This document shows, in pieces, positions 25,289-34,578 of a stretch of 64,000 nt of DNA. The position numbers were made by a program, and so were the translations under genes. The DNA comes from Tannerellaceae bacterium (GTDB lineage Bacteria > Bacteroidota > Bacteroidia > Bacteroidales > Tannerellaceae). Positions within the stretch are counted from its first letter, which is position 1. Each line of letters starts with the position of its first letter. The stretch is taken from NCBI GenBank assembly GCA_031288615.1, contig JAITRC010000006.1, positions 1-64,000 of the forward strand, given 5' to 3'. A model generated the notes under the pieces. It saw nothing but the letters and a program-made list of their open reading frames with translations, was not told the origin of the DNA and made no database searches.

Positions 25289-25825
25289 TTACAGAAACAG
25301 CTTACACCACCGCTCGAACCGTTCCTCCCCCACGCGACCATGTCGCGCTACTGCCGCCTGTACACGATCCAACGACTTCTCCTTCCCCAAATGACGCTTC
25401 CCAAAAAACTTGTCCGCGAAGCAGATAAGCTGCTCCTCCAAGCTCTCCGGTACCATGTCCCGGTGCGGTATCGGCAACCGCTTCTCAATGATATGAGACA
25501 GGGTCAGCCCTGTCCCCGTATGACGTTCACACACCAGCGCATGACGCGGATACCCCGCCTGACGAACCAGCTCCGCTCCCAAATAGCCATGGCAGATGTA
25601 GCTCGCCTTCCCGTAGCAATCAATGTCCGCCGCGTCGCACAGGAACATCCCAATATCATGCAACAGCGACGCCTCCTGGATAAACGCCTCATCCAATTCC
25701 ATCTCCGGATGACGGTGTGCCAATGCCAATGCCTTCTCCGCCACATCCTGACCGTGTGTAATCAGTACATGACGGCGCTTTGTCCCCTCAGGGTAATAAA
25801 GATCGATGATTTCAAGCGGGTTCAT
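25289..25825 (-). CDS. HD-domain phosphohydrolase-like protein
   Basis: 178 residues with the metal-binding HD pattern: His in RRHVLITHG, the HDIG pair in ASLLHDIGMF, and later a His in SYICHGYLGAELV. Such proteins hydrolyse phosphate esters, often nucleotides. The substrate is not predictable. It lies between tonB and nagB on the same strand with short gaps (14 and 18 bp), so it is probably cotranscribed with them. Confidence 0.85.
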   Translation of the reverse strand: MNPLEIIDLYYPEGTKRRHVLITHGQDVAEKALALAHRHPEMELDEAFIQEASLLHDIGMFLCDAADIDCYGKASYICHGYLGAELVRQAGYPRHALVCERHTGTGLTLSHIIEKRLPIPHRDMVPESLEEQLICFADKFFGKRHLGKEKSLDRVQAAVARHGRVGEERFERWCKLFL

Positions 25826-25839
25826 CCCACTTCCCCCGT

Positions 25840-26529
25840 TTACTGGAGCCTGAACTGTACCGGTACCGTATACTTCACCCGCACCGGCTTCCCACGCTGT
25901 TCACCCGGTGACCATTTGGGCATGATCCCGATCACCCGCAACGCCTCCTTATCCAGCGACGGATCCACCCCTCGTACCACCTCCGCTTCCACTACGCTTC
26001 CGTCCTTATTCACCACAAAGGCCACCACCACACGACCCTGTATCCCGTTCTCTTGCGCGATCACCGGGTACTTAATCGACGTAGCCAAAAACCTAAGCAA
26101 TGCCGACTGTCCACCTGGAAACTCCGGCATCTTCTCCACCACCGTGAAGATCTGGTGCTCAGACTCCTCCTCCTCTTCCACCGCCACCGGTGCTACATAC
26201 AACTGCGTCTGTGCACTCGACTGGTCATCTTCTGAACTCAATATATCCTGCTGTTCCAAATTCACATTATCCTCCACCACATTCAGCACCTCCGATACCA
26301 CCGGCACCGGCGGTGGCGGCGGCGGCGGTGTATCCTCCTGCCGTGTAATCTCTATCTCTTCCTCTGCAATAACGTCCGCCACGCCTTCACTTGCCGTAGC
26401 TATCTTCATCTCCCGCGTCCCCCATTCAAACCCTACAAACAGTACCGCAAGACCCACCGCGCCCCCCATGAGCAGACCCAATGACTTCCCTCTCTCCAGA
26501 CTCGCCTTCGGTGATTTCTTTATTTCCAT
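25840..26529 (-). CDS. TonB-family energy transducer
   Basis: 229 residues: a short cytoplasmic start, one membrane anchor (about 20-38), a periplasmic stretch with a proline run followed by VPVV, and a C-terminal TonB domain (GRVVVAFVVNKDGSVVEAEVVRG, then MPKWSPGEQRGKPVRVKY). It should couple the inner-membrane proton gradient to outer-membrane TonB-dependent receptors, together with ExbBD, which are not in this window. It is the first gene of the leftward run, with a TATCTTTG box upstream. Confidence 0.92.
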   Translation of the reverse strand: MEIKKSPKASLERGKSLGLLMGGAVGLAVLFVGFEWGTREMKIATASEGVADVIAEEEIEITRQEDTPPPPPPPVPVVSEVLNVVEDNVNLEQQDILSSEDDQSSAQTQLYVAPVAVEEEEESEHQIFTVVEKMPEFPGGQSALLRFLATSIKYPVIAQENGIQGRVVVAFVVNKDGSVVEAEVVRGVDPSLDKEALRVIGIMPKWSPGEQRGKPVRVKYTVPVQFRLQ

Positions 26530-26577
26530 GACTAAAGTGTATAGTTTATCTGACCTTTACGCTACCAAGTGCTCCCG

Positions 26578-26585
26578 CAAAGATA
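26578..26585 (-). promoter_or_regulatory. -7 box (TATCTTTG) of the tonB run
   Basis: Exact TAnnTTTG match on the - strand, 48 bp before the tonB ATG at 26529. Confidence 0.6.
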
Positions 26586-26595
26586 GACTTTTTTC

Positions 26596-27045
26596 CTACA
26601 AAAGCCCTTGTACCTTAAATACAAATTCCATCCATACCCAGTACCGCAACGCCTTCCCCAATACCATAAACAACACCACCCACAACACCTTCGCCCGCAG
26701 GAACCCCAACGCCACCGCGATAAAATCCCCCACACCAGGCAGAAATACAAAAAAGGCCGACCACACACCACGACGTTGCACCCACCCCGCTATCCGCGCT
26801 AACTTCCCCGACTCCATCCGCAAATACTTCTCCACCCACTCCACCTTACCCAGACTCCCCACCCAGTAACACGTCATCCCTCCTAACGAATTCCCCACCA
26901 ACGCCCCCACAAAGCATGGCCACCCCTCCGCGCCCGCCAACAACACCCCCGTCAGCACCGCCTCACTGCTGAACGGCAACACCGTAGCCGCCAAAAACGA
27001 CGCCACAAACACCCCTATATACCCGTACGCTACAAGAACCTCCAT
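26596..27045 (-). CDS. YqaA-family (DedA/SNARE-associated-like) membrane protein
   Basis: 149 residues with about four membrane segments, opening YGYIGVFVASFLAATVLPFSSEAVL and later GALVGNSLGGMTCYWVGSLG and FFVFLPGVGDFIAVALGFLR. This fits the YqaA branch of DedA-like proteins, thought to act in lipid or membrane homeostasis. I start at the ATG at 27045, because that begins with the conserved first helix. It overlaps the end of the upstream gene by 16 bp, as in an operon. Confidence 0.85.
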   Translation of the reverse strand: MEVLVAYGYIGVFVASFLAATVLPFSSEAVLTGVLLAGAEGWPCFVGALVGNSLGGMTCYWVGSLGKVEWVEKYLRMESGKLARIAGWVQRRGVWSAFFVFLPGVGDFIAVALGFLRAKVLWVVLFMVLGKALRYWVWMEFVFKVQGLL

Positions 27046-28052
27046 CCTTCCGCAATTCTGAATAGTACAAAGAAGGCAATCGAAAACACCATCACATGGA
27101 ACATCCCCAATACCCACCGACGCTTATTCTTTGTGTACAGATCCGCGATGAACACCGACGCCGGTACGCAGAAAATCAAGAAAAGCTCCTTCGCCGCAGA
27201 CACCGGATACAGGGCTACCAGAAACAACACGAAGTACGCAAAGTGCAGTAGCAGACGGTAGATACGACGGATATGACGCTCCTCCCTGAGACGGCGACGA
27301 AGCGTGAACCCCACCGACAAAAAGAACACCAACACACACACTCCCATACTCCCTCCTTCCACCCACCCCAGACCACACACCGCCAGCGGCTGCACGCCCA
27401 ACACCGCTCCTACCGGCTCCGACAGAAACCGGTAGTCCATACTCATCAAACACCCACCCCACGCCACCCAATACAGAGACGCCATCCCCAAAAACGATGC
27501 CGCAAACGTCTTCTCCGTCAGTGCCCCAAACCGGTGTAACATCACCCACAGCAACGGCAGAAACCACAGCAGGTACCCCCACAAAAAGCTCCCCGCACCC
27601 AGTACCAGCCCGCAGAAAAAAGTCTCCTTGATGCAGTTCCTCTGCTGGCATGTCCCCAGCAGAAAGTAGAACAGAAACACCAGGCATAGTGCCCCAAACG
27701 CTCCCGGTGAGAATGGAATGAAGCTATCTTGTGTGCTCAACAGTAGTATACACATCACCCAGGGTAGTGCCGACTGCTCACTCATCCGGAATATCTGACG
27801 GCTCAGCAACAACGACAGAAAAGCACATGCTACCACCCCCAACACCCCCGCTATGTACCCCGACCACTCAGTGAACAGGAAGTGCTCCAGCCCTTTACTC
27901 AGTAGCGTCGGCTCGCCCTCAGTGATAGGAAGATTGGCCTGATACACCCCCACACGGCAGGCTATGCATAAAAGCAGAACATACACATAGATCCAGACCT
28001 TAGTCACAGGAAAGGACTTAGTCCTTGGGTGGATCGTCCGCTGCATTAACAT
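27030..28052 (-). CDS. Polytopic membrane protein of unknown function
   Basis: 340 residues with about nine membrane helices and no soluble domain. I do not recognise a characterised family. The N-terminus is basic (HPRTKSFPVTK) before the first helix, and a second in-frame ATG lies two codons in. It starts 3 bp after the debranching-enzyme gene and overlaps the YqaA-like gene, so it belongs to the leftward nspC-debranching-membrane protein-yqaA operon. O-antigen-polymerase-like or DUF6427-like membrane proteins of Bacteroidota have a similar size and topology, but this is a guess. Confidence 0.7.
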   Translation of the reverse strand: MLMQRTIHPRTKSFPVTKVWIYVYVLLLCIACRVGVYQANLPITEGEPTLLSKGLEHFLFTEWSGYIAGVLGVVACAFLSLLLSRQIFRMSEQSALPWVMCILLLSTQDSFIPFSPGAFGALCLVFLFYFLLGTCQQRNCIKETFFCGLVLGAGSFLWGYLLWFLPLLWVMLHRFGALTEKTFAASFLGMASLYWVAWGGCLMSMDYRFLSEPVGAVLGVQPLAVCGLGWVEGGSMGVCVLVFFLSVGFTLRRRLREERHIRRIYRLLLHFAYFVLFLVALYPVSAAKELFLIFCVPASVFIADLYTKNKRRWVLGMFHVMVFSIAFFVLFRIAEGWRFL

Positions 28053-28055
28053 GGG

Positions 28056-29984
28056 TCAGCTGTATTTCTTCAACAAGTCTACAACCCTAAGCATCGCCGA
28101 TACACTCATCGAGAAAGAGATCGCGCCACGTCCCGTGAACGGGGGTGTCCCGTCAAAGAGTTCCGAGATCGTGCCGATGCAATGCAACGACATCTCCTCT
28201 TCCATACTCGCCAAGGTGCGCTCCACGAAGGACGCCCCACTACGTCCGAAGATCCGCAGGTACGCCTCAAAGTAAAACCCCAGCAACCACGGCCACGCTG
28301 CCCCTTGATGATACGCCAAATCGCGGTCTCGCTGAGGGCCGGTGTAGTACGGGTGGTACCCCTCACTTTTGGGGCTGAGTGAACGTAGCCCTTTCGGTAT
28401 GAGCAGCTCCTTAGTGACGTAGTCAAGAACTGCCCGACGCTGGCTTCGCGTCAGCGGTGAGTAGGGTAGTGCCACCGCGATAATCATGTTTGGACGTACA
28501 CTCCAGTCCACCCTACCGTCCCCGTACACCGAGTCAAACAGGTAGTGATAGCCATTGACGAACGTGCGTGGAAACGCCTCATCGGCCGACCGGATAACAC
28601 CCTCAAACCGTTCCACCTCCACCCCCGTCAGCTCCTTATAGAAGCACAGTGCATTATACCATAGCGCATTGAACTCGACGATATACCCCGACCGGTACAC
28701 TACCGGATGACCGTCTATTGTCGAATTCATCCACGTGATCGCTTTGCCGTTGGCCTCCGCATACAGCAACCCATTGTCATGCACCAGGATGTCCGGGTGC
28801 TTCCCCGCAATCAGATAATCAAGGATGTCCTGCATCAGAGACGCATACTTCTCCCGCGTGGCATCAAGACCTTCATACTGCGCATACTGTTGGATAGCCC
28901 ACAGCACCCACAGCAACACGTCCGGCTGTTCAATCTCCTTAATCACCTCATCACCTTCACCGGCCTCCATAAACCTTCGCAACGCCGGCTCAGCTGTATG
29001 CATGATCTTATCAAACCGCACCGGGTCTTTGATTGCCAGCGTAGCACCCGGCAACGATACAAACAGGTCACGTGCCCTGACCTTAAACCACGGATACCCC
29101 GCCAAAAGGTAGGCATCCGTCTCATTGGGACGGAAGTAGAATTGCTGGGCGGCATTCTTCAGGTTGTTGTAAAAGCTGTCCCGCGGGGTTCGTTCGGTGA
29201 CTTCCGTCTCATACCGTTCGCGGATCAGACCTACGTCAACAGGCTCATCGCCTGCACTGAAAAACACCGTGTCACCCTGCACCACCTCCACCTCAAAATA
29301 GCCCGGTGCATAAAGGTCTTCGTGGTACATATACCCTCGTTCCTGTTCTTTGGGATACTCTATCCCCATGTACCAATCGGCCTCCCCTACAAACTTGGCA
29401 GCCTTGTCAAACTGCATGTACAGGGACGGGTAACCCGGATACAGGCACGTCTTGATGCCGTTGGCTATCACCTGGCAGCTTGGGTCGATATGCTCATTCT
29501 TATACGTCAGTTGCTTCGCACTACGAAAGGCCAGAAACGGGCGGAAGCGCAATGTGGTGGGTGAGTGTGCTTCAAGCAGCGTGTATTTGATCAGGATACG
29601 GTTCTCATAGGAGCAGAACACCTTCTCCTTTGACAGGATCACCCCACCTACGCGGTACAGACTGCGGGGGATCACATCTAACGAGTACTCACGGATATAC
29701 TTGTGCCCCTTAGGAGAGAAGCTACCTCCGGCATACTTGTGCACCCCAAGATTAAAGTGCGCTTGATGCTGGATGACAGTCTCGTCCAGCGACGAAAGCA
29801 GCACATAGTTCTCTTCACCTAAAGACGGTACCGGTAGCACGAGCAGGCCATGATATTTACGGGTATTACAACCGGACAGGGTGCTACAGTCATATGCCCC
29901 TTTGCGGTTTGTTCTGAGCACCTCGCGGGAGAGCGATTCTTCGAGGTTGCTCATCAGACTCCTGTCGAACTTGATGTAGCTCAT
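28056..29984 (-). CDS. Glycogen debranching enzyme-type amylo-alpha-1,6-glucosidase
   Basis: 642 residues. The N-terminal domain starts with EESLSREVLRTNRKGAYDCST and NTRKYHGLLVLP, the standard opening of the bacterial GDE family. The C-terminal (alpha/alpha)6-barrel part contains AGYPWFKVRARDLFVSLPG, TWMNSTIDGHPVVYRSGYIVE and YHPYYTGPQRDRDLAYHQGAAWPWLLG, matching GDE_C. It probably removes alpha-1,6 branches from glycogen in the cytosol. It follows nspC with a one-base overlap. Confidence 0.9.
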   Translation of the reverse strand: MSYIKFDRSLMSNLEESLSREVLRTNRKGAYDCSTLSGCNTRKYHGLLVLPVPSLGEENYVLLSSLDETVIQHQAHFNLGVHKYAGGSFSPKGHKYIREYSLDVIPRSLYRVGGVILSKEKVFCSYENRILIKYTLLEAHSPTTLRFRPFLAFRSAKQLTYKNEHIDPSCQVIANGIKTCLYPGYPSLYMQFDKAAKFVGEADWYMGIEYPKEQERGYMYHEDLYAPGYFEVEVVQGDTVFFSAGDEPVDVGLIRERYETEVTERTPRDSFYNNLKNAAQQFYFRPNETDAYLLAGYPWFKVRARDLFVSLPGATLAIKDPVRFDKIMHTAEPALRRFMEAGEGDEVIKEIEQPDVLLWVLWAIQQYAQYEGLDATREKYASLMQDILDYLIAGKHPDILVHDNGLLYAEANGKAITWMNSTIDGHPVVYRSGYIVEFNALWYNALCFYKELTGVEVERFEGVIRSADEAFPRTFVNGYHYLFDSVYGDGRVDWSVRPNMIIAVALPYSPLTRSQRRAVLDYVTKELLIPKGLRSLSPKSEGYHPYYTGPQRDRDLAYHQGAAWPWLLGFYFEAYLRIFGRSGASFVERTLASMEEEMSLHCIGTISELFDGTPPFTGRGAISFSMSVSAMLRVVDLLKKYS

Positions 29985-31159
29985 CAGCTCATCCGGCTAC
30001 GGTAATCACGGTAGGTGAATGTGCGGAGGATCTTAAGTTCATCTTTGTCGTTCAGTAGCGCGAGGGATGGATGCGGTACACCGTTGAAGAACGTAGTCTT
30101 GACGGTGGTGTAATGGAGCATATCTTCAAAGATGAGGGTCTCTCCGGGTTCAAGTGCGTGGTTAAAGTAATAGGGTTCCGAGATCACATCACCCGCCAAG
30201 CAGCTGTTGCCTCCGATAATATACCCATTGGGAAGGATGATGTGCGGGTGCGCGAAGACTGCGCCGCGAATGACGGGTTTGTAGGGCATTTCCAGGCAGT
30301 CGGGCATGTGGCAAGTGAACGATGCATCGATAATGGCGGTACGTGTATCGTGGTTCTTGATGATGTCAAGGACGGTCGTACGTAGAAATCCTGCATCCCA
30401 CACAAAGGCGCTTCCCGGCTCAAGGATGATATGCAGGTGGGGGTGACGCACCTTGAAATTCCTAAGCACCGAGATGAGGTGGCTCACATCATAATCCTTG
30501 TGGGAAATCAGGTGACCACCCCCAAAATTGATCCACCGGATTTCGGAGAAGTACTCACCGAAATCCCTTTCTATCACATCCAGTGTCTGCTCAAAGTCGT
30601 AGGAATTGGACTCGCAAAGGACGTGAAAGTGTAGCCCTTCAATACCTTCAGGAAGGGTTGCGGGTAGATGCGGACGCACCACCCCCAGACGTGAGCCTTT
30701 CAGCGTCGGATTGTACACCGCCTCCTTGATGGGCGAGTATTCGGGATTGATTCGCAACCCGCAAGAGGCCTCCGCTCTCGTATGCTTTACCAGAGGAAAG
30801 AATTGCTCGAACTGTTCTATGGAATTGAACGTGATGTGGCTACTCAAGGGGAGGATCTCCTTGAATTCCTGTTTCGAATAGGCGGCGCAACAAGCATGCA
30901 CGGGTGTTTTCATTTCTTCCCATGCCAACTGTGCTTCCCACGACGAACTGGCGGCACACCGGGTGACGTATTCCTTGATAATCGGGAACGTCTTCCACAG
31001 CGCATACCCTTTCAACGCAAGGATAATCTCCACACCCGCCATTTCGGCGACATACTTGATACGAGTCAGGTTATCCCTGAGCTTTTTCTCCTCCAGTACA
31101 TAGCAGGGGGAAGGCATCTTGTCTTTTTCTAACACGGCATTATATTTTTTGTTCAACAC
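29984..31159 (-). CDS. nspC: Carboxynorspermidine decarboxylase
   Basis: A PLP enzyme of the alanine racemase-like fold that makes norspermidine or spermidine from the carboxy forms. The 391 residues include PSPCYVLEEKKLRDNL and the PLP lysine segment LALKGYALW, and later GGGHLISHKDYDV and EPGSAFVWDAG. The reading frame starts with GTG, and a TACCTTGC box lies just upstream at the usual close spacing. An ATG 14 codons in (MPSPCYVL) is the alternative. It is divergent from the 31196 gene with only 36 bp between them. Confidence 0.93.
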   Translation of the reverse strand: MLNKKYNAVLEKDKMPSPCYVLEEKKLRDNLTRIKYVAEMAGVEIILALKGYALWKTFPIIKEYVTRCAASSSWEAQLAWEEMKTPVHACCAAYSKQEFKEILPLSSHITFNSIEQFEQFFPLVKHTRAEASCGLRINPEYSPIKEAVYNPTLKGSRLGVVRPHLPATLPEGIEGLHFHVLCESNSYDFEQTLDVIERDFGEYFSEIRWINFGGGHLISHKDYDVSHLISVLRNFKVRHPHLHIILEPGSAFVWDAGFLRTTVLDIIKNHDTRTAIIDASFTCHMPDCLEMPYKPVIRGAVFAHPHIILPNGYIIGGNSCLAGDVISEPYYFNHALEPGETLIFEDMLHYTTVKTTFFNGVPHPSLALLNDKDELKILRTFTYRDYRSRMS

Positions 31160-31195
31160 GGGCGCAAGGTAGGCAGGTTTTATTTAATTTGCATC

Positions 31196-32995
31196 ATGAA
31201 GCGCCTATATACCTTTGTACTGCAAACATTTCTTCCCGTTTTTGCGTTGACATTCGCGATATGCCTCTTTATCGTGTTGATGCAGTTCATCTGGCGGTAC
31301 ATGGATGACATGGTAGGTAAGGGGTTGGAATTGACTGTGCTGGCCGAGCTTTTCCTCTATGCGGCGCTGTTTCTGGTTCCGATGGCGCTACCGTTATCCG
31401 TCCTCTTGGCCTCGCTGATGACCTTCGGTAATCTGGGTGAAAGGCTGGAGCTGTTGGCTATCAAATCGGCGGGCGTTTCGTTGCTTCGCATCATGCGACC
31501 ACTGATAATTTTGGTGGCCTCGGTGAGTGTGGGGGCTTTTTTCTTCCAAAACAATGTGCTGCCGGTGGTGCAGGTGAAGCTGTGGGGGCTACTGTTTTCG
31601 GTGCGCCAGAAGGCACCGGAATTGGATATACCTCAAGGCGCATTCTATAGTGAGATCACCGGCTTCAATCTCTATGTGAAGGAGAAGGAGGAGGATGGCT
31701 TGCTCAAGGAGATGATGATCTACGACTATTCGGGTGGCTTCAATAATGCCAGGGTGATCCTGGCCGATTCCGGACGACTGAAGATGGCCGCCGACAAAAA
31801 ATTCCTCGTCTTGACACTCTACAGCGGTGAATCGTTTGAGAACCTCCGGCAAGAGGATTCACGGAAGGCGCGCAACCGCTTACTGCCGGCTGCAGTGCCC
31901 TACCGCAGGGAAACCTTCGGTAGCAAAGAAATCTTCATCGACTTCGATGCCAACTTCACCCGTATCGATGACTCATTCCTCCAAAATGAATACTTGGGCA
32001 AGAATCTCCACCAGCTACAGACCTCCATCGACACCATGACGGCTAACCTTGACAGCGTCAGGGCGATCAATGGCCGTGCCCTGCTGTCTTCCTCCTACCG
32101 GTGCACCCTCACGAAGGACACCCTCTTTGCAGTGGTGGCCGGAGAGCAGCTTCCGCCCTTCGACAGTCTGCTCCACCAGGGAAAGGTCTCCACGCACGAC
32201 GTCCTGGTGAGGGCGCGCAATAGGGTCAAGGACATCAAGGAGCAGAACCTCATGCAGGCACTGACCTATAGTGATGAGTCGGCCAGGATACGCCGGTACT
32301 TCACGGAATGGCACAAGAAGTTCACCGTATCGGCGGCATGCCTGCTATTTTTCTTTATCGGTGCACCGTTAGGTGCCATCATTCAGCGGGGAGGCTTGGG
32401 TTTACCGGTGGTGATCTCAATCTTCCTGTTCATCTTCTACTATATCCTTGATAATATAGGGCTGAAGATGGCGCGTACGGGGATGTGGCCGGTGTGGCAA
32501 GGAATGTGGCTATCGGCGGGGGCGTTGGGAGTGTTCGGGGTCTTCTTGACGTGGAAGGCGGTAAGGGACTCGGTGCTACCGGATGTATCAAGTTACGTGG
32601 GTGCGACCAAAGAATACCTTAAAGAGATGAAGACCAAAGTAAGTACCGGCAGGGAAGGGGAGCAGCTTGCGCGGGAGTATCTGATACGGAAAGGATACAA
32701 GATACTGGCCATGAATTGGCGGTGGCACCGCCTGGAAGCGGATATAGTGGCCTTAAACGAGGAGACGCTGGTGATTGTGGAGGTGAAGACACGGGCGAAA
32801 GGTAGCCTCATCAATCCGGAAAGTGCCGTGGACGGAAGAAAGATAGCCAAGCTGACCAAAGTGGCAGACAGTTATGCCAGAATGCTGAAGAAAACCCACC
32901 CCGTGCGCTTCGATATCGTAGCGATAGTCACCGACGGCAAGGAGGAGGTTGAAATCACTCACCTGGAGGACGCCTACTACCCCACGGTCTCCTGA
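31196..32995 (+). CDS. LptF/LptG-type permease fused to a YraN (UPF0102) domain
   Basis: 599 residues. Residues 1-465 are a YjgP/YjgQ permease: two N-terminal helices with FIWRYMDDMVGKGL, then PMALPLSVLLASLMTFGNLGE, a periplasmic beta region, and three C-terminal helices with FIGAPLGAIIQRGGLGLP. Such permeases move LPS through the Lpt bridge. Residues 478-599 are a complete UPF0102/YraN protein (TGREGEQLAREYLIRKGYKIL, LEADIVAL, LVIVEVKTR, VRFDIVAIV), a nuclease-like fold. An internal ATG (32627) marks exactly where a separate yraN would begin. The last 19 bp overlap aroK on the other strand. Confidence 0.88.
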   Translation: MKRLYTFVLQTFLPVFALTFAICLFIVLMQFIWRYMDDMVGKGLELTVLAELFLYAALFLVPMALPLSVLLASLMTFGNLGERLELLAIKSAGVSLLRIMRPLIILVASVSVGAFFFQNNVLPVVQVKLWGLLFSVRQKAPELDIPQGAFYSEITGFNLYVKEKEEDGLLKEMMIYDYSGGFNNARVILADSGRLKMAADKKFLVLTLYSGESFENLRQEDSRKARNRLLPAAVPYRRETFGSKEIFIDFDANFTRIDDSFLQNEYLGKNLHQLQTSIDTMTANLDSVRAINGRALLSSSYRCTLTKDTLFAVVAGEQLPPFDSLLHQGKVSTHDVLVRARNRVKDIKEQNLMQALTYSDESARIRRYFTEWHKKFTVSAACLLFFFIGAPLGAIIQRGGLGLPVVISIFLFIFYYILDNIGLKMARTGMWPVWQGMWLSAGALGVFGVFLTWKAVRDSVLPDVSSYVGATKEYLKEMKTKVSTGREGEQLAREYLIRKGYKILAMNWRWHRLEADIVALNEETLVIVEVKTRAKGSLINPESAVDGRKIAKLTKVADSYARMLKKTHPVRFDIVAIVTDGKEEVEITHLEDAYYPTVS

Positions 32996-33513
32996 AGGCG
33001 TAGCGCAAGCGCGTCGGCCGTCAGGCGGATTTCTTGGTCGGTGGCCAAAGAAGAGATACGCCAGATCAGCGACGCCTGAGTATAAAACGGCTCACGTTGT
33101 GCCAGGCTCTGACGGATAAACTCCTTGAGGTCATCGCCCCTACGCCCTGCGACCACCGGCCTCACCTTACTACTGGCTTCAATACGTCCCGCCAGCTGCT
33201 CCACAGAAGCCTGTAGATACACCGTCATCCCGGCCTTCTTCATCTGATCCATATTATTATGGTAGCACGGCGTCCCGCCACCGGTAGAAATGACCACCCC
33301 CTCCAGCGAAGAAACCTCCTCCAGAGACTGCCGCTCAATGCGCCGGAAAGCCGTCTCACCGACCTCCTCAAAAAGCAGGGGGATGGTTTTATGGTATCGC
33401 CGCTCGATATAGATGTCGAGGTCTACAAAATCAAAAGCCAGCCGTAGGGCGAGCGGATGGCCGAGCGTGGTTTTGCCGACGCCCATGTATCCCAGCAAAA
33501 AAATACGTTTCAT
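32977..33513 (-). CDS. aroK: Shikimate kinase
   Basis: Phosphorylates shikimate in the pathway to chorismate. 178 residues with the P-loop GYMGVGKTT at residues 8-16, the shikimate-binding DLD segment (FDFVDLDIYIERR), and ISTGGGTPCY. Its 3' end overlaps the fused permease gene by 19 bp in the convergent orientation. A TACTTTCG box at 33533-33540 on this strand could be its -7 element. Confidence 0.95.
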   Translation of the reverse strand: MKRIFLLGYMGVGKTTLGHPLALRLAFDFVDLDIYIERRYHKTIPLLFEEVGETAFRRIERQSLEEVSSLEGVVISTGGGTPCYHNNMDQMKKAGMTVYLQASVEQLAGRIEASSKVRPVVAGRRGDDLKEFIRQSLAQREPFYTQASLIWRISSLATDQEIRLTADALALRLQETVG

Positions 33514-33611
33514 GGCGGGTCATTTTTGAGGGCGAAAGTAGGGTGTTTCTCAGTTAATCTTCCTTCCTTTGTGGATAAAGTTTGAGGGTTTCACTTACAC
33601 AGGTTGTTATC

Positions 33612-33782
33612 ATGAGCGGCTTAGTAAAAAATATCGGCGTAATCCTTCTCCTCATCGGCGTGATCCTCATGGCGGGGACCTATATCGGTGGGGCATTGAC
33701 CAACAGTATCCTTATCATCGGCATGGCGTTGGTGCTTGCGGGCTACGTGGTGCATATTGTGGTGAATAAAAAAGTAGAATAA
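33612..33782 (+). CDS. Small two-helix membrane protein
   Basis: 56 residues, nearly all hydrophobic: two membrane helices (about 5-26 and 29-50) with the turn GTYIGGAL between them and a VNKKVE tail. I do not recognise a named family; short proteins like this are frequent in Bacteroidota. I start at the ATG at 33612, since the longer frame would need a non-ATG start upstream. A TTCCTTTG box at 33564-33571 may be its promoter. Confidence 0.65.
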   Translation: MSGLVKNIGVILLLIGVILMAGTYIGGALTNSILIIGMALVLAGYVVHIVVNKKVE

Positions 33783-33796
33783 ATTTCGGCTGGGTT

Positions 33797-34576
33797 TTGA
33801 AGATTGTCTCTTACAACGTAAACGGGTTACGTTCGGCCGTAAGGAAAGGCTTGGCAGACTGGCTTTCGGGTGAGGCTGCGGATATACTATGTGTGCAGGA
33901 GACCAAATTGCAGGATGCCCAATACCCGGCGGAGCTTTTTCGGGAGATAGGGTATGAGTCGTATGTATTCAGTGCACAAAAAAAAGGGTATAGCGGGGTG
34001 GCTATCCTCAGCCGGAGGAAACCGGACAAGGTTGTGTATGGGATGGGGATACCCCGGTACGATGACGAAGGGCGATTTCTGAGGGCGGATTATGGGGAGG
34101 TGTCGGTGATCAGTGCCTACCACCCTTCGGGCACCAGTGGCGAAGTGCGTCAAGCCTTCAAAATGGAATGGCTGGAGGATTTTCTCGGTTACGTGATCGA
34201 ACTTCGCAAAGAACGCCCACACCTGATCCTTTGCGGTGACTATAATATATGTCACGAACCGATAGATATCCATGACCCCATCGGCAATGCGAACTCCAGC
34301 GGCTTTCTTCCGGAAGAACGGCAATGGATGAGCCGTTTTCTGTCGAACGGCTTCGTGGATACCTTCCGCTACATGAACCCTAAGAAGCAGATGTACAGTT
34401 GGTGGAGCTTTCGTAGCTATGCACGGGCGAATAACAAGGGGTGGCGTCTGGACTATTGCATGGTCAGTGAAGCTTTGCGCCCGCAAATTACGGACGCATC
34501 CATCCTGACAGAGGCGGTACACTCGGATCATTGCCCCGTCACACTGACGCTAAGTGAACAAACGTTAATAAATTGA
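33797..34576 (+). CDS. xth: Exodeoxyribonuclease III
   Basis: A base-excision-repair nuclease that cuts at abasic sites and removes 3' nucleotides. 259 residues with all family marks: MKIVSYNVNGLRSA, CVQETKLQ (metal-binding Glu), CGDYNICHEPIDI, and the final HSDHCPVTL. The conserved N-terminus falls on a TTG, so the gene starts with TTG at 33797. No in-frame ATG fits better. Its stop overlaps the region just before pyrH. Confidence 0.95.
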   Translation: MKIVSYNVNGLRSAVRKGLADWLSGEAADILCVQETKLQDAQYPAELFREIGYESYVFSAQKKGYSGVAILSRRKPDKVVYGMGIPRYDDEGRFLRADYGEVSVISAYHPSGTSGEVRQAFKMEWLEDFLGYVIELRKERPHLILCGDYNICHEPIDIHDPIGNANSSGFLPEERQWMSRFLSNGFVDTFRYMNPKKQMYSWWSFRSYARANNKGWRLDYCMVSEALRPQITDASILTEAVHSDHCPVTLTLSEQTLIN

Positions 34577-34578
34577 TT

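Noticed and set aside
23741..26869. A 1042-codon open frame on the + strand across the yitT-nagB-HD-tonB-yqaA genes
   Set aside because: It is antisense to five recognisable genes and has a low-complexity His/Arg/Pro composition. It is a by-product of the base skew.
30000..31500. Replication origin, because the base skew switches from C-rich to G-rich here
   Set aside because: There is no dnaA gene or visible DnaA-box cluster, and the skew flips again several times in the window.
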